From NCBI GenBank assembly GCA_012689325.1, contig JAAYEA010000076.1, positions 1-39,786 of the forward strand: a DNA stretch of 39,786 bases. The letters are read 5' to 3'. The translations under genes were made by a program, and so were the position numbers. This document shows positions 25,591-32,754 of this stretch, in pieces. The notes below the pieces were generated by a model. That model was not told where the DNA came from. It worked only from the letters and a program-made list of their open reading frames with translations, and made no database searches. How positions within the stretch are numbered: position 1 is the first letter of the stretch; every line of letters begins with the position of its first letter. The stretch comes from Chloroflexota bacterium. Lineage in GTDB: Bacteria; Chloroflexota; Anaerolineae; JAAYEA01.

Positions 25591-27387
25591 CTATTCTCCA
25601 GAGACCAGGTGCCGGGACCGGACCTCGACGAATTCACCGGCCAGGGTCGCCGGCGCGTGGTCGGCCACCTCATCCTCGTAGAGAATCGTGTAGCGGTAGC
25701 CCTGCTCGGTGAGGAAAAGCTGGCGGTTGGCGCTATAGTCCTGGTCGTTGGTGTCTTTGCTGACCAGGGTGTAAAAGTGGGCCAGCAGGCCGTTCCTTTT
25801 GGGGCGCAGGATGCGACCCAGGCGTTGGGCTTCCTCCTGGCGGCTGCCGAAGGTGCCGCTGATCTGGATCATGACGTTGGCGTCGGGCAGGTCGATGGCA
25901 AAGTTGCCCACCTTGGAGACAATCAGGCAGCGGAATTCGCCCCCACGGAACTGGCGGTAGAGCTTGCGCCGCTCGCGCACCGCCGTCTTGCCGGTGATGA
26001 GCGGGAAATCATAACGGTCAGCCACCTGCTGGAGCTGCTCCAGGTACATGCCGATGATCAACACCTGGTCGTCGGCGTGTTTGGCCAGGAGTTGGTCCAA
26101 CACATCAAACTGGGCCGGGTTCTCGGCGGCGGCGACACGATATTTCTGGCGGGGCTCGGCCAGGGCATAGTCCATGCGTTGTTCGGGTGGCAGGTTGATG
26201 CGGACCTCGGTCACGTCGGCGGTGGCGATCCAGCCCTGCTTTTCCAGGTCTTTCCAGGGCACGTCGTACTTTTTGGGGCCGATGAGCGAGAACACGTCGG
26301 TCTCGCGGCCATCCTCGCGGACCAGGGTGGCGGTCAAGCCCAGGCGGCGGCGGGCTTGCAGCTCGGCGGTGATGCGAAACACCGGCGCGGGCAGCAGGTG
26401 TACCTCGTCGTAGATGATCAGGCCCCAGTTCCGCAGGTCGAACAGCTCAAAGTGAGGGAATTCATCAGCCAGGGCATAACCGCGCCCCTTGGTGCCGCGC
26501 TTGCGGTAGGTCATGGTCTGGTAGGTGGAGATGGTGACGGGCCGGATCTCCTTGCGTTGCCCGGTGTACTCGCCCACCTGGTCTTCGGCCAGCGTCGTTT
26601 TGTCCAGCAGCTCGTCGATCCACTGCCGCACGGCGACCGTGTTGGGCGTGAGGATCAGGGTGTTGCACTGCATCTCGGCCATGACGGCCATGCCAACCAT
26701 CGTCTTGCCCGCGCCGCAGGGCAGGACGACGACGCCCGAGCCGCCGTGGGCCGCGCCGCCGGCGTAAAAGACGTCGGCGGACTCTTGCTGGTAGCGGCGC
26801 AGGGCAAAAGGCTGGGCGCCCAGCGTCATCGGCCGCAGGTGCAGATCCAGGGCTTCGCCGTTCACGTAGCCGACCAGGTCCTCGGCCGGGTAGCCGATCT
26901 CGACCAGGGCATGTTTGATGTGGCCCCGCCGGGCGGGGACCATTTTGAGGGTCAGGGCGTCCAGCGGGGCGGTGATGAACGGCGCGAGCTGCTTGTGGCG
27001 GGCCAGCTCGGCGATGAGCGGCCCGTCGTCGGAGTAGAGAACCAGGCTTTGCCCCGAGGGGCTCGAGGGATCCTTGCGCCAGGCGAGTTTGACCCGCCCG
27101 TAGCGCGAGATATACTCCTGGACGTCTACCCGGACGTTGCCGGGCAGCGGGTACTTGCTGTAGCGTTCCAGGCCGTCGAGGATGGCCTCGGCGCTCGTGC
27201 CGGCCGAGGCGGCGTTCCACAACGACAGGGGTGTGATGCGGTAGGTGTGGACGTATTCCGGGCTCTTCTCCAACTCGGCAAAACGGGCCAACACGTCGCG
27301 GGCCTGCGGGTAGAGGTCGTTGTCCACCTCCAGCAAGACGCTCTTGTCGCCCTGGACGATGACAGGATTGTGCGAATGGTAGGTCAT
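25591..27387 (-). CDS. XPB/Ssl2-family DNA helicase
   Basis: The 598-aa length is normal for bacterial and archaeal XPB. The N-terminal ~190 residues hold a Helicase_C_3-like and damage-recognition-like region (LARFAELEKSPEYVHTYRITPLSLWNAAS). The SF2 core shows Walker A at ~222 (LPCGAGKTMVG), the DEVH box at ~323 (IIYDEVHLLP), motif III plus the XPB-specific RED loop at ~355 (GLTATLVREDGRETD), and motif VI at ~521 (EAQRLGRILRPKR). XPB is a 3'-5' translocase that opens DNA in repair and transcription; archaeal forms pair with the Bax1 nuclease, which is absent here. It is the first gene of an operon with the SWIM/Helicase_C_3 gene. ATG 27387 lacks a clear ribosome binding site, so the start is less certain. 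Confidence 0.95.
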   Translation of the reverse strand: MTYHSHNPVIVQGDKSVLLEVDNDLYPQARDVLARFAELEKSPEYVHTYRITPLSLWNAASAGTSAEAILDGLERYSKYPLPGNVRVDVQEYISRYGRVKLAWRKDPSSPSGQSLVLYSDDGPLIAELARHKQLAPFITAPLDALTLKMVPARRGHIKHALVEIGYPAEDLVGYVNGEALDLHLRPMTLGAQPFALRRYQQESADVFYAGGAAHGGSGVVVLPCGAGKTMVGMAVMAEMQCNTLILTPNTVAVRQWIDELLDKTTLAEDQVGEYTGQRKEIRPVTISTYQTMTYRKRGTKGRGYALADEFPHFELFDLRNWGLIIYDEVHLLPAPVFRITAELQARRRLGLTATLVREDGRETDVFSLIGPKKYDVPWKDLEKQGWIATADVTEVRINLPPEQRMDYALAEPRQKYRVAAAENPAQFDVLDQLLAKHADDQVLIIGMYLEQLQQVADRYDFPLITGKTAVRERRKLYRQFRGGEFRCLIVSKVGNFAIDLPDANVMIQISGTFGSRQEEAQRLGRILRPKRNGLLAHFYTLVSKDTNDQDYSANRQLFLTEQGYRYTILYEDEVADHAPATLAGEFVEVRSRHLVSGE

Positions 27388-27467
27388 AAACCGGATTCAT
27401 CCCTTCGAGACCACTAGCCTGCTATCTTGGCGCAGAACGGGCGCAGGGGCAAATTGGCAAGGAGGAA

Positions 27468-27496
27468 TTGATGTGGCGGGTAGAGGGGGATATACT
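27468..27496 (+). promoter_or_regulatory. Promoter of the divergent Helicase_C_3-type gene
   Basis: TTGATG (27468-27473), a 17-bp spacer and TATACT (27491-27496) form a good sigma70-type promoter, placing transcription start near 27503. This argues that translation starts at ATG 27527 (with GGAGGG 7 bp upstream) and not at the earlier GTG at 27473. Confidence 0.7.
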
Positions 27497-27526
27497 GGGG
27501 CAGATCTGAACGTGGAGGGTGGGAGT

Positions 27527-29368
27527 ATGCCAGGAGGAGGGAGCACACCGGAGCCGGATCTGCTGCGCGGGGTACTGGAGAGTTACACCGTGCCCGTGCT
27601 GCGCGGGCTGGCCGGGCTGCTGGACAGGGGGCTGCCGACACGCAAGGCCGAGCTGGTGAGCCTGATCCTGGAACACCTACAAGATCCCCTACGACTGCGG
27701 CAACTATGGGCGGAGCTCGACGAACGGCAACAGGCGGCGGTGGCCGAGACGGTCCATTCGGCCTCGGGCCAGCTCGACGGGGCTGCCTTTCGGGCCAAGT
27801 ACGGCGCAGATCCCCACTGGGGCCGGATCAGCCGCTGGGGGTTGATAGAGGACCCTTCGCCGTTATGTCTGTTCATCTGCAGTGGCCGGATGCCCCGCGA
27901 TCTGCGAGGATGGCTCAAGGCGTTCGTGCCGGCTCCGCGCGCCGCCCGGATCAAGACGGCCGATGGGCCGCCAGACACCCTCTCCCAGGGTTGGACCAAC
28001 GGCCAGACGAACCAGGAAGAGACCGTCGAGATCCCGGTGATCCGCGCGGAGATGGAGCGGGCGGCGCAACACGACCTGCTGGCCGTGTTGCGCCTGGTGG
28101 ACGCCGGCAAGGTCCGGGTCAGCGACAAGACCAAGCAGGCAACGGCCGCCGGGGCGCGGGCGATCACCGCCGTGTTGCAGGGCGGCGATTTCTACCCGCC
28201 GGTCGAAAGCTCCGACCCCTGTACGACGGAGCCGGGTCCCATCAAAGCGTTCGCCTGGCCGTTGATCCTCCAGGCGGCTGGCCTGGCCGAGGCCTCGGGG
28301 ACCAAGCTCCAGCTCACCGCAGCCGGCCGCAAGGCGCTGACCTCGCCGCCCCACGAGACGATCCGCCGCGCCTGGAATCGCTGGCTCAAGACGACGATGC
28401 TGGACGAGTTCAACAGGGTGCACACCATCAAGGGGCAGACAGGCAAGGGCAAACGGCAGATGACGGCAGTATCAGGCCGGCGCCAGGTGATCGCCGAGGC
28501 CTTGGCCACCTGCCCGCCACACGAGTGGCTGGCCTTCGACGAGTTCTCCCGTTTCATGCGCGCTTCCGGCCACCAGTTCGAAGTCGCCCGTGACCTGTGG
28601 CATCTCTATATCAGCGACCCGAACTATGGCAGCCTGGGCTATTCCGGCTGTGGCGATTGGCCCATCGTCCAGGGCCGCTATCTGCTGGCCTTCCTGTTCG
28701 AGTATGCAGCCACGCTGGGCCTGGTGGACGTGGCCTACATCCGCCCTGCCGGCGCCCGCGACGACTATGGCAAGTTATGGGGAGTGGACGATCTTGATTG
28801 TCTGAGCATCTACGATGGGCTGTTGTACCTGCGCCTCAATGGCCTGGGCGCCTGGTGCCTAGGGCTGAGCGATGCGTACGCGCCCTCGCCGCTGGAGGTG
28901 CGCCAGGTGCTCCGGGTGCTGCCCAATCGAGATGTGGTGGCGGTGGAGCCGCTCGATCCGGCCGACACCCTGTTCGTGGAGCAGTTTGCCACGCAGACCT
29001 CCGACGTGGTGTGGCGGATCGAGCCGGCCAAGCTGCTGGAGATGCTGGAGCAAGGCCATGCGGTAGCCGAGGTGGACGAGTTCTTGACAGCCCGGAGCGG
29101 CGACCGTCTGCCGGACAACGTGGCCGTCTTGCTGAAAGAGATGGGTGAACGGGCATCGCAACTCGTGGATCTCGGCCCGGCACGGTTGATCGAGGCTCGG
29201 GACGCAGCACTGATGCAACTCGTCGCAAACGACAGTCGCCTCAAGTCTTTGTGTCTTCCGGCTGGAGAAAGATACCTGGCCATACCGGCCGACTCGGAAG
29301 CTGCTTTCCGCCGCGCCCTGCGGGAGCTGGGGTATGGGCTGCCCTTGTCTCGGACGGGGAGACCGTAG
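27527..29368 (+). CDS. Helicase_C_3 (XPB N-terminal-like) domain protein, divergent from XPB
   Basis: The 613-aa product runs from ATG 27527. No ATPase motifs are seen. The N-terminal part is helical (LRGLAGLLDRGLPTRKAELVSLILEHL, a SAP-like arrangement, then AELDERQQAAVAETV). The middle has winged-helix-like pieces (LQLTAAGRKAL). Residues ~455-590 fit the Helicase_C_3 pattern (VLRVLPNRDVVAVEPLDPADTLFVEQFA, WRIEPAKLLEMLEQGHAVAEVDEFLTARSGDRLPDNV, RYLAIPADSEAAFRRALRELGY). It is transcribed away from the XPB gene from its own promoter. Together with the SWIM gene it makes two free copies of the XPB-N-type domain beside one XPB motor, so it is probably a loading or regulatory partner. Confidence 0.85.
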   Translation: MPGGGSTPEPDLLRGVLESYTVPVLRGLAGLLDRGLPTRKAELVSLILEHLQDPLRLRQLWAELDERQQAAVAETVHSASGQLDGAAFRAKYGADPHWGRISRWGLIEDPSPLCLFICSGRMPRDLRGWLKAFVPAPRAARIKTADGPPDTLSQGWTNGQTNQEETVEIPVIRAEMERAAQHDLLAVLRLVDAGKVRVSDKTKQATAAGARAITAVLQGGDFYPPVESSDPCTTEPGPIKAFAWPLILQAAGLAEASGTKLQLTAAGRKALTSPPHETIRRAWNRWLKTTMLDEFNRVHTIKGQTGKGKRQMTAVSGRRQVIAEALATCPPHEWLAFDEFSRFMRASGHQFEVARDLWHLYISDPNYGSLGYSGCGDWPIVQGRYLLAFLFEYAATLGLVDVAYIRPAGARDDYGKLWGVDDLDCLSIYDGLLYLRLNGLGAWCLGLSDAYAPSPLEVRQVLRVLPNRDVVAVEPLDPADTLFVEQFATQTSDVVWRIEPAKLLEMLEQGHAVAEVDEFLTARSGDRLPDNVAVLLKEMGERASQLVDLGPARLIEARDAALMQLVANDSRLKSLCLPAGERYLAIPADSEAAFRRALRELGYGLPLSRTGRP

Positions 29369-29399
29369 CACGGTTGGGATGACGGATAGGGCCAGCAGC

Positions 29400-29520
29400 A
29401 TTCGAGGTGTTGCCAATCGCGGTGGATCAGCAGGCGGCAGGGACGGGCATCAGGTGAAGCCAATGCTCCGCCGGATAGCCAAAAAACGTTAGCAACCGCA
29501 GCCTGAGGTGCGCAGCGGTC
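29400..29520 (-). pseudogene. Short transposase remnant (IS256/Mutator-like)
   Basis: The minus strand reads LRLRLLTFFGYPAEHWLHL before a stop. This resembles the FDFPAEHWxHLRTTN segment of IS256-family transposases, but the TTNxIES continuation is missing. Only ~30 residues survive, so the call is tentative. It directly abuts the left end of the IS at 29529. Confidence 0.35.
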
Positions 29521-29528
29521 ACAAAAAA

Positions 29529-30131
29529 CTATGGTGGCAAAATCAGCTTGACTAGCCGCGCTTCGAGGTTAGCGAGATAGGCATCGGGATCTTGACGAAA
29601 GTACCGCTGTTGGACACGTTGCTGACAGCGCTGTTCCAGCTTCGCGCGTAGGGAGCGCCAGGCACCCGGGTCCACTGCCGCCAGGTCGGCAGATGAGAAG
29701 GAACGTGATCGGCTGGCCACGGCGGCCACGATGCGCACTGGGCCGCGCAAAACCAGTGCTGGCGAAGCGGCCTTGCGGCCCGTGACCCGCCGCTCGTGAT
29801 GGCGATGGGCGCCAAAGAAATGCTCCAAATCATTGTTGGTCCGCGGCAGTTCTGACACATCATAGCAGTGGAACAAGCCGGGCCAGTAGCTGCGTGTGAC
29901 TTTCAGGAAGTGTCGAATGGCAGGCTCCAGATTGCCAGCTCTGGCCTGCCACCGTCGCATGGCGCCCAGCAATCCCTGGTAACATCGCCGTACTTGGGTG
30001 CTCTCCTGCCCCGCTTCGTTGGCCAGAATATGCGCTGCCAAGTGTACCCATTGATAGGCGACCTCGATGGGCTCCCACAAGGTCTCGGTCTCTCGCAGCG
30101 CGCGCCCTATGACTGCTTCAAGCCTGGCCAA
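29529..30131 (-). CDS. IS transposase, C-terminal part (-1 frame)
   Basis: The 200-aa frame continues the transposase in the -1 register. It carries the likely catalytic Glu in RTNNDLEHFFGAHRHHERRVTGRK, a pattern common to the last helix of DDE transposases. Upstream the frame is readable through LPTELARLEAVIGRALRETE up to the A6 run at 30149-30154, where the first frame ends in a few foreign residues. The product is probably made only as a fusion with the upstream frame. Its C-terminus overlaps the left inverted repeat. Confidence 0.82.
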   Translation of the reverse strand: MARLEAVIGRALRETETLWEPIEVAYQWVHLAAHILANEAGQESTQVRRCYQGLLGAMRRWQARAGNLEPAIRHFLKVTRSYWPGLFHCYDVSELPRTNNDLEHFFGAHRHHERRVTGRKAASPALVLRGPVRIVAAVASRSRSFSSADLAAVDPGAWRSLRAKLEQRCQQRVQQRYFRQDPDAYLANLEARLVKLILPP

Positions 30132-31126
30132 CTCCGTAGGAAGCGCCCTTTTTTACCAACCCGCTCCAAACTGCGGGCGATCGACCTCAAGCGCCGTCGC
30201 AAGCGCAGACCAGCGGCATCCAGAGGTGGCAGCCCATCGTCAGTCAAGGCACTGCGAATCGCTTGGCAGTAATCTTGAGTGATCCGACTCAGCTCATCCT
30301 CACGGCCCTCAACTTGGCGCTCCAGCGGACGTACGCCACGCACCCGTTTCTTGAGTTCCTTCTTGGCATGGCGATCCGCTGCATAGATGGGCCTGGCAGC
30401 TTCTCGCAAGTAGTGGTAGTGGCACAATCCGTGGGGTATCCCTGGCAAGGCTTTGGCCACGGCCTTGCGAATCGAGTGTTGTCCATCGCTAATCACTCCA
30501 ACAACCGGAACAGGCAAGTCCACCGTGACCTCTTCCAGTAGGCGGGCCAAGTCGTCTTGCGTGGCTGACAATAGTGATCGCGCCAGAAGCACCTCTCCCG
30601 ACAGGCAATCCCGCACGACCCACAGAACCTCATGCCCCACATCTGGCTGCAAGCCATCCATCGCCAGAATCACACGCCCTTGCTCTGCCATGATTTGCCG
30701 CAGACGAGCACGGTTCTGCAAAGATAACGAGACCAGCTCATCATACCGCTGTAGCAGATTCGTCACGCTGCGCTGGCTGATCTGCACACCGCGCTTTTCC
30801 AGCCGAGTATGCATCTCTGGTACGGTGTGATGCTCCTGATAGCGCCATATCCCTATTTGGGCGACCACATCCAAGCCATATTCGTGGCCAGGCAACGACC
30901 ACCCCCCTTCGGCTTCAGGCCGGTATGGCCGATGATACTGCCCACACGTAGGGACCTGACACCGGCGCACCTTCAGTGTCAGCCGCACGACCTCCTCCAA
31001 AGTGCTGACCGAGCGAGTGTTCTCATAATCCACCCACATGGGACCGCCACACGCTGGGCACACGCGCTGCACACATTCCAGGGTCTGCTCTCGAGTCGCC
31101 GCCGGGCCGCTTGTTCTCCTGGCCAT
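30107..31126 (-). CDS. IS transposase, N-terminal part with zinc finger and first two catalytic Asp
   Basis: Start ATG 31126 (MARRTSGP) is preferred over 31144, because a promoter-like TAGACA-16 bp-TATACT sits at about 31153-31180, almost touching the earlier ATG. A zinc-finger-like CPACGGP...CQVPTCGQYH lies at residues ~25-70. Helix-turn-helix-like helices follow (YQEHHTVPEMHTRLEKRGVQISQRSVTNLLQRYDEL). The DDE core begins with AMDGLQPDVG and VGVISDGQHSIRKAV, then HGLCHYHYLREAARPIYAADRHAKKELKKRVRG. The frame stops ~14 residues after an A6G3 run (KKG), where a -1 shift joins the second part. Similar transposases exist in many phyla; the family name is left open. Confidence 0.85.
   Translation of the reverse strand: MARRTSGPAATREQTLECVQRVCPACGGPMWVDYENTRSVSTLEEVVRLTLKVRRCQVPTCGQYHRPYRPEAEGGWSLPGHEYGLDVVAQIGIWRYQEHHTVPEMHTRLEKRGVQISQRSVTNLLQRYDELVSLSLQNRARLRQIMAEQGRVILAMDGLQPDVGHEVLWVVRDCLSGEVLLARSLLSATQDDLARLLEEVTVDLPVPVVGVISDGQHSIRKAVAKALPGIPHGLCHYHYLREAARPIYAADRHAKKELKKRVRGVRPLERQVEGREDELSRITQDYCQAIRSALTDDGLPPLDAAGLRLRRRLRSIARSLERVGKKGRFLRSWPGLKQS
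30146..30154 (-). promoter_or_regulatory. A6G3 slippery run at the transposase frame junction
   Basis: The run reads AAAAAAGGG on the minus strand, with zero-frame codons GGT-AAA-AAA-GGG. The two transposase frames join in the -1 register here. The run could support ribosomal or transcriptional slippage, as in several IS families, although the phase is not the canonical A-AAA-AAG reading. A plain inactivating indel is equally possible. Confidence 0.45.
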
Positions 31127-31201
31127 ACCGTGCCCCCCAACCATGTTTGCCCACAGTATAGCTGCCCTGCCGCCATTGTCTAGCCAGTTTTGCCACTATA
31201 G

Positions 31202-31469
31202 TTTTTTTGAGCCACTCCAGCTCCATCTTGAGCCGCCCGATCTGCTCATAGAGCTCGGCCTGCTGAGCTTCCTTGTCTCGCTGTTGGCGAACCGTGGCCG
31301 TACTGAAGAGATTGGCTCCGTCCTTCAAGAGTTGGTTCTTCCACTCGCTGATCTGGGTGGTGTGGACCTCGTACTCGCTGGACAGCTCGTTGAGGGTCTT
31401 TGTCCCCTTGGCTGCTTCAAGAGCCACTTTGAATTTGAACTCGGCACTACGCTGTTTCCGTCTTGCCAT
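31202..31469 (-). pseudogene. IS3-family OrfA, truncated by the IS insertion
   Basis: ATG 31469 follows a perfect GGAGGTGAT site. The 89 native residues are a typical IS3 OrfA: a helix-turn-helix (FKFKVALEAAKGTKTLNELSSEYEVHTTQISEWKNQLL) and a leucine-zipper-like helix (EAQQAELYEQIGRLKMELEWLKK). OrfA proteins normally end about ten residues later. Here the frame runs into the inserted IS at 31201 and on to 31023 as foreign sequence. No OrfB follows on the far side of the insertion, so the element is dead. Confidence 0.85.
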
Positions 31470-31510
31470 AATATCACCTCCACATGCTGTTCATGATACC
31501 TCAAGTTTCG

Positions 31511-31574
31511 CCTAGCATGTGGCCTAGTTTTCGGGGTACATTATACTCCGCATGTGGTCCAGTTCTTGGGGATA
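31511..31574. repeat. Two tandem IS3-type inverted-repeat-like sequences
   Basis: On the minus strand two similar ~25-bp blocks (31511-31540 and 31548-31574) both read CCCC...AACT..(A/G)CCACATGC. One is the expected outer end of the IS3-type element; the second could be the end of an older element or of a circularised or tandem copy. Confidence 0.5.
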
Positions 31575-31616
31575 ATCATAGATAGCACATCCGGCGATTG
31601 ATGTCCTGGGGTCAAC

Positions 31617-31645
31617 TGGACACGTGGAGGCAATTGGTGTATATT
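31617..31645 (+). promoter_or_regulatory. Promoter of the toxin-antitoxin operon
   Basis: TGGACA (31617-31622), 17 bp and TATATT (31640-31645), in an AT-rich patch unlike its surroundings, precede the antitoxin gene. Transcription would start near 31652, making the early ATG at 31655 unlikely as the start codon. Confidence 0.5.
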
Positions 31646-31696
31646 ATGTTATAAATGTACAGAATATATATAAACACGAGCAGCGAGGCAGAGCGC

Positions 31697-31972
31697 ATGG
31701 AAAGGCAAATGGGAGTCACCGAGGCACGCAAGCAGTTCGCGCAGATGATCGACGAGGTCCAGTACAAGGGCGACAACTATATCATTGTGCGACATGGCGA
31801 GCCAGCCGCGGCGGTGGTGCCGGTGGAGGTCTATCTGCAATGGCGGCGGGAGCGGGAGGAGCTCTTCGCTCTCATCCGCAGCGTCCGGGCCGCGAACGCC
31901 GATGCGGACCCGGATCAGGTGCTGCGGGATGTGCTGGAGGCACAACAGGCCGTGCGCCGGTCGGCTGAGTGA
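31697..31972 (+). CDS. Phd/YefM-type antitoxin
   Basis: The 91-aa protein runs from ATG 31697; ATG 31655 is also in frame but too close to the predicted transcription start, and ATG 31709 is another option. It has the Phd pattern: MGVTEARKQFAQMIDEVQYKGDNYIIVRHGEPAAAVVPVEVYLQW, a DNA-binding dimer domain, followed by a charged helical C-terminal tail that would bind and block the toxin. Its stop codon overlaps the toxin start region. Such antitoxins usually repress their own operon. Confidence 0.9.
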   Translation: MERQMGVTEARKQFAQMIDEVQYKGDNYIIVRHGEPAAAVVPVEVYLQWRREREELFALIRSVRAANADADPDQVLRDVLEAQQAVRRSAE

Positions 31973-32406
31973 GTATGGACATGCGCGTCGTCCTGGATGC
32001 CAACGTGCTGGTGAGCGCGCTCATCTCTCCGCGCGGGGCCACGGCCCAGCTCCTTCAGGTGTGGGAGGAGGGGCGATTGCCCTTGCTCATCTCCGAGGCC
32101 ATCCTCCGCGAGCTGGACCGCGTCCTGCACTATCCCAAGCTGCAGGAACGCTACCGGCTGCCTGAGGGCCGGATCGCGCGGTTCCTGCAGTTCCTGCGCA
32201 CGCAGGGCGTCCTGGTGGAGCCTATCAAGCGGCTTTCGGTCATCGAGCGCGACCCCACCGACGATCGCTATCTGGAGTGCGCCGTCGCCGGCGAAGCGCA
32301 GATCATCGTCAGCGGCGACAAGCATCTCCTGGAGTTGGGCACCTATCAGGGCATCCAGATTCTGTCTCCGGCTGGGTTCCTGGCCTTCCTCAGGTTGGGG
32401 CCATGA
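31969..32406 (+). CDS. PIN-domain toxin (putative ribonuclease)
   Basis: Translation may start at GTG 31969, overlapping the antitoxin stop, or at ATG 31975 or 31981; the last gives the usual MRVVLDANVLVSAL-type beginning. The product is ~141-145 aa. The PIN acidic residues are visible: Asp in VLDANVLVSAL, Glu in SEAILRELDRVL, Asp in RDPTDDRYLECAVAG and Asp in IIVSGDKHLLEL. PIN toxins cleave RNA in a metal-dependent way. Together with the Phd-type antitoxin this is a type II module placed directly beside an IS graveyard, a common location for mobile TA pairs. Confidence 0.92.
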   Translation: MSMDMRVVLDANVLVSALISPRGATAQLLQVWEEGRLPLLISEAILRELDRVLHYPKLQERYRLPEGRIARFLQFLRTQGVLVEPIKRLSVIERDPTDDRYLECAVAGEAQIIVSGDKHLLELGTYQGIQILSPAGFLAFLRLGP

Positions 32407-32651
32407 TCCGGCGCTCCCCCGGCTATCCATCGTAAGGAATCCCCCGCGATCATTTCGGCTTGCTGGGGACGCCCCCAGGCATCCTGTGCGCACACCTTCG
32501 CCTGGCCAGCCGTTGGCCGCCGCTTATCAGAAGGGAGAGGGGGCGTGCCTTCTCCTTCCTGTAGGCGTGGCTACGCGCCTGGGAATTTACATAATAAGCG
32601 CGCTCTCTGGTGCGTCTTCGAGTAATGACCGCATATCAACGGATGCGCAGC
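32407..32651. other. Intergenic region, no gene seen
   Basis: I see no coding signature or stable hairpin with a T-tract between the PIN gene and the next promoter. Confidence 0.4.
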
Positions 32652-32679
32652 TTGACATTTGTTGGGTAGGTACTAGAAT
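32652..32679 (+). promoter_or_regulatory. Promoter of the M55 peptidase gene
   Basis: A perfect TTGACA (32652-32657), a 16-bp spacer and TAGAAT (32674-32679) predict a start near 32686. That supports GTG 32755 and rules out GTG 32689 as the start codon. Confidence 0.75.
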
Positions 32680-32754
32680 GCTCTGGAAGTGCCAAGTAAC
32701 CGTTTTGGGGGCGTCTTGGGGGGCTCGTATCTCGAGCCCGGAGAGGAAACCTGC

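Larger units (their letters stand above)
29529..31201 (-). mobile_element. Insertion sequence with ~25-bp imperfect terminal inverted repeats
   Basis: The left end at 29529 (plus strand) and the right end at 31201 (minus strand) both begin CTAT(G/A)GTGGCAAAA and agree at 19 of 25 positions. A-tracts of 6-7 lie just outside both ends. The element is ~1.67 kb with one transposase split into two frames, and the transposase stop codon lies inside the left repeat. The right end interrupts an IS3-type orfA. No direct target-site repeat is obvious. The IS family is not certain. Confidence 0.8.

Noticed and set aside
25609-27417. 602-codon antisense frame across the XPB gene
   Set aside because: XPB has all helicase motifs; the antisense product is Gly/Val/Gln/His-rich without motifs.
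27473-27475. GTG as the start of the Helicase_C_3 gene
   Set aside because: It lies inside the predicted -35 box; ATG 27527 has a better position and ribosome binding site.
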